64,000 nucleotides of DNA from Candidatus Bodocaedibacter vickermanii (lineage in GTDB: Bacteria > Pseudomonadota > Alphaproteobacteria > UBA6184), in contig NZ_CP054719.1 of the NCBI RefSeq assembly GCF_014896945.1, positions 667,153-731,152 on the forward strand, in the 5' to 3' direction. Within the stretch, counting starts at the first letter, position 1. Each line of letters begins with the position of its first letter. Under the pieces are notes generated by a model. The model saw only the letters and a program-made list of their open reading frames with translations. It had not been told where the DNA came from and did not search any database. Shown here one piece after another: positions 39,586 to 47,520 of this stretch. Position numbers and translations under genes: made by a program.

Positions 39586-39720
39586 TTATCTTCCTTTTAT
39601 TAATGGATCGCGTGGCCATATTGAATTTCCACCAGAATGTCGGACTGTGTTATGAATCCAATCCGGAATTAACTCCATACGTCCAGTTTCTTGATGATGA
39701 TGCTATGTAAAACCTTCGAT
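39586..39720 (-). pseudogene. Truncated WHH-type nuclease toxin tip
   Basis: About 45 codons matching the end of the WHH toxin tip at 41430-41924: GFT-stop-HHHQETGRMELIP, then NTVRHSGGNSIWP. The Trp of the WHH motif is a TAG stop (complement within 39703-39705). The 5' side is cut off right next to the end of the small immunity gene at 39734. The stop codon lies 2 bases before the following SUKH gene, the same arrangement as in the intact pair upstream. It is a fossil of an older toxin cassette. Confidence 0.85.
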
Positions 39721-39733
39721 TTAGTTTACTTTT

Positions 39734-39949
39734 CTATAAAATAATAGGTTTATTTTTTTCTCTTGCAAGCCGAAGTATTTCTTTAGAATCTATTCTTTTT
39801 TCTAAAGCAAAAATAACCTCCGCTATACCTGTTTGGTAGTTTTCTAATCTATCCCATATCAAACTTCTTTCTTTTTCAGAAGTTTGAACACCATTGTATA
39901 AAGATTCTATCAAACTAATTGCTTCATTATCGTTAATAATCTTGTTCAT
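39734..39949 (-). CDS. Small probable immunity protein for the orphan HNH tip
   Basis: 71 residues, starting inside the stop of the HNH toxin tip gene (ATGA overlap, 39946-39949). The acidic helical sequence contains SLIESLYNGVQTSEKE, then VIFALEKRIDSKEILRLARE and KNKPIIL at the end. The pattern recalls small bacteriocin-immunity proteins ending in EEIL-x-x-A-x-x-x-KPI-x-L, but I cannot name the family firmly. Assignment as immunity rests on overlap with a toxin module and on the tip-immunity order seen three more times in this locus. Confidence 0.6.
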   Translation of the reverse strand: MNKIINDNEAISLIESLYNGVQTSEKERSLIWDRLENYQTGIAEVIFALEKRIDSKEILRLAREKNKPIIL

Positions 39950-40890
39950 TTCTTTACTCTCTTGTAATGGTACCCTTTTTCAAGAACTTCTTTGTGATAC
40001 TTGGGAGTACTGATTAATAAGTTAGACATATCATAAACTGCGCCTCCATCATGAATGGGAGTCATATGGTGAAGTTCGTACGATTTTCTTTCTCCAAGCC
40101 ATTGGCTTGGGTGTGCATCTGGAGCGTTTCCTAAACGCATAGATCTTAAATTTACCTCTTCGAAATCTCTTGCATAACTTGATTTTGACATTTCAATCCA
40201 AAAAGCTTTTTTTAAGCTATCAAAAGTTTTAAAATTTTTTCCTATTAATTTTTCAGCTACCTCTAAAGGTATTTTCGCAGCATTATTATGCGTCCCCCTC
40301 ATTAATACAGGTGGGTTAGTTAGCTCAAAGCTCATTATAGCCTTTCCGGGTAGATACCGTCCACTCTCAATGTATGGTAAACTTAAAGGTCTATTACTTA
40401 CGACAGCTTCTAAACAATCAACCTCGCACTTTTCTCTCACCGCAGACGTTTTAGGCACACTGGAGGCTCGGGGTTGCACAGGACGTTCAGTAGTGGGGCG
40501 TCCCCGTGTTTGTGGCGCTTCTGCTGCAGCAGGCACAGGGCGTGTCTGCGTTAACACAGGCTCATTGGTACCGAATCGCACAGGATGTCCAAGTGCTCCA
40601 CCACGTTGCGTTAAGGGTGTTGATCGTATTCCCGGCCCATGGTGAACTGCGGGCACATGCCTTACGGGTACCAAATACCCAGCTGGCATCGTCGTCCGCG
40701 CAGACGGTGCCGTCATCTGCACACTCCTCGGTGCAACCTCCATCGGTTGTCTCCATTCGGCGGCGGCTGAGTTTGCCGCAGGCACCGTCCGTGCAACATG
40801 CGGAGCAGCTATAGATCTTACTGCAGCTCTAGGTTTTACTCCAACGCTCGCATTGTATCCACTACGTGGCGAAGTGTGCAACGTTAACAA
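39946..40890 (-). CDS. Orphan polymorphic-toxin tip: linker copy plus HNH nuclease
   Basis: 314 codons from a TTG that lies in the T-tail of the upstream terminator, so it has no credible start of its own. Residues of about 15-145 repeat the Pro/Arg/Ala-rich linker of the main toxin (its residues of about 1,355-1,487) almost exactly. The rest is unrelated to the main toxin. It ends in an HNH nuclease domain with YELHHMTPIHDGGAVYDMSN and TPKYHKEVL, as in colicin/pyocin-type and other polymorphic-toxin HNH nucleases (DNase). A cognate small immunity gene overlaps its stop. It is probably silent unless recombined onto the full-length toxin gene. Confidence 0.8.
   Translation of the reverse strand: MLTLHTSPRSGYNASVGVKPRAAVRSIAAPHVARTVPAANSAAAEWRQPMEVAPRSVQMTAPSARTTMPAGYLVPVRHVPAVHHGPGIRSTPLTQRGGALGHPVRFGTNEPVLTQTRPVPAAAEAPQTRGRPTTERPVQPRASSVPKTSAVREKCEVDCLEAVVSNRPLSLPYIESGRYLPGKAIMSFELTNPPVLMRGTHNNAAKIPLEVAEKLIGKNFKTFDSLKKAFWIEMSKSSYARDFEEVNLRSMRLGNAPDAHPSQWLGERKSYELHHMTPIHDGGAVYDMSNLLISTPKYHKEVLEKGYHYKRVKK
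40454..40850 (-). repeat. Duplicated toxin linker, orphan copy
   Basis: The stretch matches 43,058-43,454 with offset 2604 bp (868 codons). About 335 bp (40,477-40,808) read identical base by base, with a few differences at both edges. This homology would allow in-frame exchange of the toxin tip between the orphan module and the main gene. Confidence 0.9.
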
Positions 40891-40891
40891 A

Positions 40892-40920
40892 AAAGACCCA
40901 AGATGTAAGCCTGGGTCTTT
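40892..40920 (-). terminator. Terminator after the second SUKH gene
   Basis: Stem AAAGACCCA / TGGGTCTTT, 11-base loop, T run on the minus strand. It lies 21 bases after the SUKH stop at 40942 and directly before the orphan HNH tip, isolating that tip from upstream transcription. Confidence 0.85.
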
Positions 40921-40941
40921 AGTGAGAATTAAACGAGCTTA

Positions 40942-41427
40942 TCAGCCAGTGTAATAGCCATCGGGTTTTAGCATATCCAAAAACTCTTCAAAGCTATTAG
41001 CTAAAAAGACTAAACCACCATCAATGTCCGAATATTCATGTGCCCAATAATATACTTTGGGTTGAGGATCATCTTTTCCATTTTCATAGAAAAAGAAAAA
41101 CTTGTCTCCATTCCCTGTTTCTCCGAAAGCTACATACCGCTCATCTTGGGGTTGGTGTTCGGGTTTATATAAATAATCACTAACTATATAGCTCATAGTT
41201 CTTGGGTTAAATGATAAAAATGCACCAAACTGATTAACGTCATAATATTTTTGACCAGGCATAATTAGCTTAATCTCATTATTTTTAGGGCGCCCTCTAT
41301 CATATTCTTTTATAAGGTTATAAAATATACAAGGTAGCTTAACCTTCATCAATTCTTCAGCTTTTTTAAACTGATCTATAGTTATATCTTGAGGATACCC
41401 TACAACAACAAAACTCTTATTGCTCAT
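40942..41427 (-). CDS. SUKH (SMI1/KNR4) family immunity protein, WHH-cassette
   Basis: 161 residues. SUKH pattern: ITIDQFKKAEELMKVKLPCIFYNLIKEYDRG at the start, a GAFLSFNP strand, GDKFFFFYENG, VYYWAHEYSD, and LANSFEEFLDML at the end. SUKH proteins bind and inhibit nuclease toxins. It begins 2 bases after the stop of the WHH toxin tip, so the two form a toxin-immunity pair; a strong terminator follows. Paralogous to the frameshifted gene at 39090-39583. Confidence 0.85.
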   Translation of the reverse strand: MSNKSFVVVGYPQDITIDQFKKAEELMKVKLPCIFYNLIKEYDRGRPKNNEIKLIMPGQKYYDVNQFGAFLSFNPRTMSYIVSDYLYKPEHQPQDERYVAFGETGNGDKFFFFYENGKDDPQPKVYYWAHEYSDIDGGLVFLANSFEEFLDMLKPDGYYTG

Positions 41428-41429
41428 AA

Positions 41430-41924
41430 TTATCTTTCTCTTATTGCGGGATTAATTGGCCATATTGAATTGCCCCCACTGTGTTTTACAGTATCGTGTA
41501 CCCATCTGGGAATTAATTCCATTCGACCGGTTTCTTGATGATGGTGCCACGTAAAGCCTGGTATTTGAGTTTCACCTCTAATAATTGCATCTTTAACCAT
41601 AGCCACTTCATTAGCTAATTGGCTTGCACTTAACGTTTCACCTCTAAGTGCATGGCTTTCATGAATCCAATTGGCTAAATCTCTTTCCTTAAGCGCTCCA
41701 CTTTCTAAAGCCTCTTTCACTTTAAGTGTTGATGCTTTCATGTGGTCTGGACTTTTGTTATTATACCAAACCTCATAGGGTAAATGAACTTCAAACTTTC
41801 GTACAGCATCAAATGTTGCAAAACTCCTATCGCAAAGTGACGCTGCATCCCCATTAGCACAATTCGCCCCAGTGTGCATGATGGCATTGTGGAGCGAAAT
41901 GCGCTGGAAGTTTACCAGACCCAA
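41430..41924 (-). CDS. Orphan polymorphic-toxin tip: WHH-type nuclease
   Basis: 164 codons from a TTG lying inside the end of the preceding immunity gene (13-base overlap), with no ribosome site or promoter of its own. The C-terminus GFTWHHHQETGRMELIP, followed by WVHDTVKHSGGNSIWP, is the signature of the WHH branch of HNH/endonuclease-VII toxins: Trp-His-His, a later His and a GG-x-x-IW end. These are DNases. The upstream part (about 1-110) is a pre-toxin helical region. The frame runs straight into the previous gene without a start, so it looks like a displaced tip. Its SUKH immunity gene follows after 2 bases. Confidence 0.8.
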   Translation of the reverse strand: MGLVNFQRISLHNAIMHTGANCANGDAASLCDRSFATFDAVRKFEVHLPYEVWYNNKSPDHMKASTLKVKEALESGALKERDLANWIHESHALRGETLSASQLANEVAMVKDAIIRGETQIPGFTWHHHQETGRMELIPRWVHDTVKHSGGNSIWPINPAIRER

Positions 41925-42508
41925 TAATCGTAATATTCTTTGGGTAGGTTTAAGGCATCTAATCGCAGTCTTAATTCCTTCATAAATGTTTCCAAGCCTT
42001 GTTCGCCATTCATTTGCAATTGATACTTATTGGCACAAATAATCAAAAACGTTTCATAATCAGGGGCCACTCGCTTTATTGGAATGGACTTATCTTCATA
42101 GCATTCATGATCAATTGATAAGATTTCGCCTTCTTTATAATCACTCTTAGTCCCCGCCACAAAAAACTCATCAAATCCATCGCTACCAAAGTAAACAAGA
42201 TCATGTCTTTTAGAAATGGGATACCTCCTTTCGGTAGCTCCATTCCAAAAAATCATTTCTCTAGCGAAATTATTGCTTTTTTGATTGCAAACACTTATTT
42301 CGTATCCAGCAAGATCTATTTGCTTTACATCATACTTTGTAATAAAGCTTAAATATGAATTAGGTAATGTGGGAAATGCCTCAATCATTCTATTGGTTTC
42401 GTCCGTTGATATACCAGGAGCAGAAATCATTATGTCTTCTGCTATTAAAGGTTCCTCTTTTGCGTGTTTTTTCATAAATTGAAATAAATCTTCAAGATTC
42501 AAAATCAT
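41912..42508 (-). CDS. SUKH-like immunity protein of the main toxin
   Basis: 198 residues, with an ATGA overlap on the toxin stop (42505-42508), so it is translationally coupled to the toxin. SUKH-like layout: GISTDETNRMIEAFPTLPNSYLSFITKYD in the first half, a HDLVYFGSDGFDEFFVAG strand pair, and a C-terminal YETFLIICANKYQLQMN helix. Its sequence is far from the two other SUKH genes in the locus, as expected because it must recognise a different nuclease tip. Confidence 0.78.
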   Translation of the reverse strand: MILNLEDLFQFMKKHAKEEPLIAEDIMISAPGISTDETNRMIEAFPTLPNSYLSFITKYDVKQIDLAGYEISVCNQKSNNFAREMIFWNGATERRYPISKRHDLVYFGSDGFDEFFVAGTKSDYKEGEILSIDHECYEDKSIPIKRVAPDYETFLIICANKYQLQMNGEQGLETFMKELRLRLDALNLPKEYYDYWVW

Positions 42509-45500
42509 TCTGCTACCTCTTTAATAAATTTTTCAAGATGATGGTTCATAGTATCGAATAAACCCGTCCTATGCATTGTTTTTGGAAGTGGAATAGCAAT
42601 ATTTCCATGATTAATATGGTGATGTTCTAATTTATCTTTTGCGTATTTAGCATGTTCTGGAAAGTATTTTAACCATGCCTCATCAACTATTGGAGCTTTC
42701 CCTTCCCGAAGTTTGATTAAATTCGTCTCACTCCAAATTTCTGGAAATACAGTATCATATTTTTCTCTAAAATGTCTCCAAAACTGTACTTTATCTCTAA
42801 GCGCGCCTGTCTTTGTGAACGTAGTAGAGCTCAATGTTTCAAAATTTGAACAATTTATCGATACGGGACCTGTTCCAGTTACTGGACATATGCGACCCGG
42901 TGTGCTTAATACTTCTATAGCTTCTTGCGTTAATCCTACCGGAGCTTTACTCACGGAAGCTCCAATTGCTTCTGCGGCAGCAGCACGGGCTTCACCTGCG
43001 GTTACAGTAGCTTCCGAAAAAGATGGCTCTACCATCTCTCTCGAACCAGATGGTCTTGGCACACTTGAAGCTCGGGGTTGCACAGGACGTTCAGTAGTGG
43101 GGCGTCCCCGTGTTTGTGGCGCTTCTGCTGCAGCAGGCACAGGGCGTGTCTGCGTTAACACAGGCTCATTGGTACCGAATCGCACAGGATGTCCAAGTGC
43201 TCCACCACGTTGCGTTAAGGGTGTTGATCGTATTCCCGGCCCATGGTGAACTGCGGGCACATGCCTTACGGGTACCAAATACCCAGCTGGCATCGTCGTC
43301 CGCGCAGACGGTGCCGTCATCTGCACACTCCTCGGTGCAACCTCCATCGGTTGTCTCCATTCGGCGGCGGCTGAGTTTGCCGCAGGCACCGTCCGTGCAA
43401 CATGCGGAGCAGAGGTTGACCTTACAGCCGCCGCTCTAGGTTTTACTCCAACACTCACATTCCCAAACGCAGTGCCCGCAGCCAGTCGATCAACCCTGAC
43501 ATCTAATCGGCTTACCTCAGACACAACGCGACTTCCTGCGGTTCTTAAGGTGCGTCCTGTTGTAATCACAGCGCGATCTGCCAATGCTCCGACTCTTCCC
43601 CCAGTCATTAAGGGTGTCCAGGCTCCTACAACTGCCGCAATATCAGATGCAGCTTCGTGACTGCAACCCGCTGCAAGCAACGCTGCTTCTGTCCCTCGTT
43701 CCGCTCCTACCGCTAACACCGTTTCAACCGCAGTTACAATCGGGGCTCTCACACATCCTACAGCTCCTCCTGCTATGATTGCCGCGATCATCCCAACATT
43801 TTCAGCAGTTGTCTGATCCGCTCCACACGCAATTGCAACCTTCTTACCAGCGTAATTGGCACCTACTGAAAGTGCTATCGATGCTCCTGCAACCAAAGGC
43901 GCTGCAACTATCCCAGGCGCCATAGCTAGTCCGATTGCCACACCAATTAATTCTTTATGACTTATATTCGTTGCCCACTGATCTGTTATGAGTTCGCGAG
44001 CACACGCTAAGCCTTCATGTTCCATGAATGTTAACGGACGTTCTTTTGCTAGCCCTTCTAATCGCTGAATTTCCGATTCCATTTTTGCAGCAGCACTCTG
44101 CCTAAGATCCATTGGTTTCGCCGCCTCTACGATTCCATGTAATTGAGCAGGCGCAAACATCGTTGCTAAACGCTTTTTAACCTCTTCTTGTTGTCGCAAA
44201 AATTGCACCACTCCCATTGAATCCAAAGCTTCTGGATCTACCGCCGCTTTCCCACTCGCCACTGCAGGCAAGGTTCCGAGAGCTGGACCCGGCGTTGGAT
44301 CTTGATCTTTCTTCCTCGATTCCGCCGCCGCTTGCCGTGCCGCTGCTTCTCGTTGTCGTTGGGCTTCTTCTAAGGCTCGCTGGGCTGCTATAGCTGCCTC
44401 ATTAGCTCGACCCTTTGCAATATCTCTTTCTGCATCAGCCTTTATTCCATCAACGATCGCTTGTTGTCGCCTTGCTTTTTCTTCTGGGGTTTCGGTCAAA
44501 CGTTGCTGCTGCTCCGCTTTTCTTGCATTATCTGCAGCAATTTGAGCCTCATAGCCATCCAGCCTCTTCGTCTCCTCAGGTGTTAACGACAACCCTGCAT
44601 CGTGCTCAGATTTTAATCTAGAATAGTCTCGACTGTTAAGACCCTCCAATGCTTTCTTATCTGCTGGCGTCCAATCCCCCATCCGATGCTTATCGTTTAA
44701 ATGCTGCATTCGAGAGATTATCACCGCTTGTTCTAATGCCTTATGCCGACCCAATTTCTTGATATCATCCGTGGACAACTCTCCTCCCACATCCAACTCT
44801 GCCTGTAAGTGTGCCACCTCCCTATGCTCTATGTCTCTTAACTCTTGTGCTTCTTCTGAGGTTAAAGAGTCTCCTTTTGCTATTAACACTTCTTTACGAT
44901 CCTGCTCTCTGAGTGAGCTTAATGCAGACGCACCCCACTTAATAAATTTAGATCCCAATTGTTGTGCCTGCATTCCAATGCCGCTGTTAATTTTTCCTTC
45001 AAGTGCTCCCGACGCTAGTTGAACCCAAATTGACTCTTCTTTCGTTAACCCATTTTGATGAGCGCACACCGCAGCCTCTATTAACCGTTGTGCTAACTTC
45101 GTTAATGGATGCCCTTTTGCAGACTCTCCGTGTATGCCTAAAGATTCAGTTGCTTTTAATATTGCAGACAATGCTTTTTCAGCGTTAAGTTCCCCCACCA
45201 CAGTCTCTATGGTATAGGGGTGAGTACTCTTAAATAAGCCGGAACCTTGAAGGCACTCGATCCATTTAGAGACCTTTTCCTTGGATAAACCAGATACATC
45301 CATCGCTATTTTTTCCAATGCATGAAGCTCAGAAGCTTTTCTTATAATCAATTGTTTCAATTCTTTAGTATAGTTTTTTAAGAAATCAAGTGTTGATGCT
45401 AAATTGTAAGCAGTCGTCGCTCCGTATGTCACCATTTCCAAGAAAGAAAGTAACTCAGATCGTCGGGCACCTTGTAATGTGCTTAAGATATTGGAAATGC

Positions 45501-47520
45501 TCGCTAAACATGTTGTACTGTTGTTTTTTATCCAGCTATCCATGTGCTCGCGTATGTTTGCTTGGAACTTATACCTACCCTCTGTCCCACTATTGAAGAC
45601 TAATAATTGATTTAAGGCTGCTTTAAAGTCCTCCTCTTCAAATAATGGACAAATATATTCCATTGCTTTTTCTTGCATCTCTTTTTGAAAACTAGCTATT
45701 GCTTTAGATCTTAAGTATTCAAGCCCTTCACTCAGCACAATATTAAGTGCTGCACTTTTCACAGCACTAACGATTAGATCTGCGGCCGTAGCTTGGGTTA
45801 CTTCTTTTGCTGCTAGTTTTACACCTTCTTTTGTGATTTCCTTTGTCGCTTCTTTCGTGGCTTCCTTAACCGCCTGTTGGCTGGCAGTCGTTCCCGCCGT
45901 TAATTTTGACCACGCAGACCCAGCTACCATCATTAAAGCCGAAAACCCTTTGTTTAACCAATAACTACCCCAATCAATTGCTGTGCCCATCCATCCAGAT
46001 TTCATACCTTGCCATAAGTCTTGTATCCCGTCAGAAAGCAGACTGAACCCTATAGATCCACCAATACCAGTTGCTGTTAAAAGCCCTCCGACTATAGCTT
46101 GACCAATTCCCAAAACAACCATTCCTGCAATATCGTACCATTCGGGCTTCGGCATTGTTTCTTGCAAGGCGTACATTGCAGGCACACCATTTGTTTTTAT
46201 TGCAGACTCATCTTCAGGTAAGACGCCCATCTTTTCAAATTCAAAAGGTACAAATGAGCCGACCGTAATTATATTGCCGGATTTACACGTATCAATAGCG
46301 CTAATATTAGTTTCAATATTTTGTGTTAATTGTCCCTCGTAACACAGTCGACCAATAATTTGTTTTTCAAGGACTGTACCCGCTTGAGGTTGCGTCCACA
46401 TACTAATCAGCCTCCATGAAGATGCGGGATCTGCTAAATACTCCTTAGCTTTTTCTAACATCAAGCGAACTCTTTCCTTACTACTCTGTTTTAGTACTAA
46501 TTTCCGCGCATGAGCGTAATATGCAATATAAAGCGCATCGGGGACATGTGTAAGCGCTATTTCTAACATCTCTCCCCACTCAGTCCATTTTAGCTTATCA
46601 ACTACCTGCATTAGATCTTTCATAGAAATTGCAAGCCCTCTTGGCTCTGCAAACAACTTTTTTATAGTGACAATAAACTCTTCCAATACTTTTTCTTGAA
46701 AGTCTTTTTCATGGTCGAAATAGGTTTGATAATAGCCCCTTTGTGCGTTCTGATATTCTGCCTCCAAGAAGTTATGTTCATCGCGTGTTAGTACGGGGAT
46801 ATTCATAGTATCATCAAAGACACTTATCACTGGTTTAGCAGCCTTCATTAGTATTTCATATGAACTGCGATCTTGAGGAAGCACTCGAACATATCGTTTT
46901 AATAGATGGCGCGGGGATTGATTCGGCACACGTTGCGCCTTTAATTGACGGTAGTGCGGAATTAAATCAAATATAGACGGAAGAACAGCGGCTTTGACGT
47001 CTGTTTTAGGATCCGTTACAACAGACATAAAATGATTTGCCTTCCGTGCCAATTTATAAACGGTCTGATCCTTGGGCAATTTGAACTCAGGATCTGATGC
47101 TTTTAATACCTTGTACTCGCCCTTATCATAAAAGTGATACGTATAATCACAAGAATTTCTTTCTTTTGACCACATGTGTTCATGGGTAACAATTGCAATT
47201 ATACAGTTATGCTTCTTTGCAAAGGCTTGTATATCTTCATTATCTCTCCAAACCCCATTATCATCTTTTTTATGTAAATCTGTTCTTAGATCGTAAAATA
47301 AAAACTCTTTCGAAGCCCACTCATGGTTCGTCAGTTTAAATTGATGTGCCATTGCCCTAAAGAAGCAATTACCGTCATCTAATACGTCCGAAACGACCCA
47401 TTCATTTCCTAAGTTTATCTCATCAAATGCATTAGCACCTCCGGTGAGTTCACCCAATACGATAGGATTGTATTGAGGATTACCGTATGCCTTAATTTCT
47501 CCTTCTTGAGGTATACTCAA
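42505..47520 (-). CDS. Polymorphic toxin: OTU protease domain, hydrophobic core, C-terminal HNH-like nuclease
   Basis: 1,671 codons from a TTG that lies at the IS200 end; the true 5' part is probably lost. Residues of about 40-170 form an OTU cysteine protease: DDGNCFFRA with Asp49 and Cys52, and the late His163 in ANHFMSVV. OTU enzymes cut ubiquitin, which points to eukaryotic targets. About 475-545 is a Gly-rich hydrophobic stretch, and about 900-1,110 is a charged coiled coil. About 1,205-1,315 is an Ala/Gly-rich hydrophobic region, and about 1,355-1,487 is the Pro/Arg linker duplicated at 40.4-40.9 kb. The last ~100 residues hold KLEHHHINHGN and LPKTMHRTGLF, an HNH/LHH-like nuclease pattern. 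An immunity gene overlaps its stop. The family has a delivery part plus a swappable toxic tip. Confidence 0.82.
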   Translation of the reverse strand: MSIPQEGEIKAYGNPQYNPIVLGELTGGANAFDEINLGNEWVVSDVLDDGNCFFRAMAHQFKLTNHEWASKEFLFYDLRTDLHKKDDNGVWRDNEDIQAFAKKHNCIIAIVTHEHMWSKERNSCDYTYHFYDKGEYKVLKASDPEFKLPKDQTVYKLARKANHFMSVVTDPKTDVKAAVLPSIFDLIPHYRQLKAQRVPNQSPRHLLKRYVRVLPQDRSSYEILMKAAKPVISVFDDTMNIPVLTRDEHNFLEAEYQNAQRGYYQTYFDHEKDFQEKVLEEFIVTIKKLFAEPRGLAISMKDLMQVVDKLKWTEWGEMLEIALTHVPDALYIAYYAHARKLVLKQSSKERVRLMLEKAKEYLADPASSWRLISMWTQPQAGTVLEKQIIGRLCYEGQLTQNIETNISAIDTCKSGNIITVGSFVPFEFEKMGVLPEDESAIKTNGVPAMYALQETMPKPEWYDIAGMVVLGIGQAIVGGLLTATGIGGSIGFSLLSDGIQDLWQGMKSGWMGTAIDWGSYWLNKGFSALMMVAGSAWSKLTAGTTASQQAVKEATKEATKEITKEGVKLAAKEVTQATAADLIVSAVKSAALNIVLSEGLEYLRSKAIASFQKEMQEKAMEYICPLFEEEDFKAALNQLLVFNSGTEGRYKFQANIREHMDSWIKNNSTTCLASISNILSTLQGARRSELLSFLEMVTYGATTAYNLASTLDFLKNYTKELKQLIIRKASELHALEKIAMDVSGLSKEKVSKWIECLQGSGLFKSTHPYTIETVVGELNAEKALSAILKATESLGIHGESAKGHPLTKLAQRLIEAAVCAHQNGLTKEESIWVQLASGALEGKINSGIGMQAQQLGSKFIKWGASALSSLREQDRKEVLIAKGDSLTSEEAQELRDIEHREVAHLQAELDVGGELSTDDIKKLGRHKALEQAVIISRMQHLNDKHRMGDWTPADKKALEGLNSRDYSRLKSEHDAGLSLTPEETKRLDGYEAQIAADNARKAEQQQRLTETPEEKARRQQAIVDGIKADAERDIAKGRANEAAIAAQRALEEAQRQREAAARQAAAESRKKDQDPTPGPALGTLPAVASGKAAVDPEALDSMGVVQFLRQQEEVKKRLATMFAPAQLHGIVEAAKPMDLRQSAAAKMESEIQRLEGLAKERPLTFMEHEGLACARELITDQWATNISHKELIGVAIGLAMAPGIVAAPLVAGASIALSVGANYAGKKVAIACGADQTTAENVGMIAAIIAGGAVGCVRAPIVTAVETVLAVGAERGTEAALLAAGCSHEAASDIAAVVGAWTPLMTGGRVGALADRAVITTGRTLRTAGSRVVSEVSRLDVRVDRLAAGTAFGNVSVGVKPRAAAVRSTSAPHVARTVPAANSAAAEWRQPMEVAPRSVQMTAPSARTTMPAGYLVPVRHVPAVHHGPGIRSTPLTQRGGALGHPVRFGTNEPVLTQTRPVPAAAEAPQTRGRPTTERPVQPRASSVPRPSGSREMVEPSFSEATVTAGEARAAAAEAIGASVSKAPVGLTQEAIEVLSTPGRICPVTGTGPVSINCSNFETLSSTTFTKTGALRDKVQFWRHFREKYDTVFPEIWSETNLIKLREGKAPIVDEAWLKYFPEHAKYAKDKLEHHHINHGNIAIPLPKTMHRTGLFDTMNHHLEKFIKEVAE
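43058..43454 (-). repeat. Duplicated toxin linker, main-gene copy
   Basis: Partner of 40,454-40,850 (offset 2604 bp). It encodes the conserved Pro/Arg/Ala-rich linker just before the variable toxin tip, the position where tip exchange occurs in CdiA/Rhs-type systems. Confidence 0.9.
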
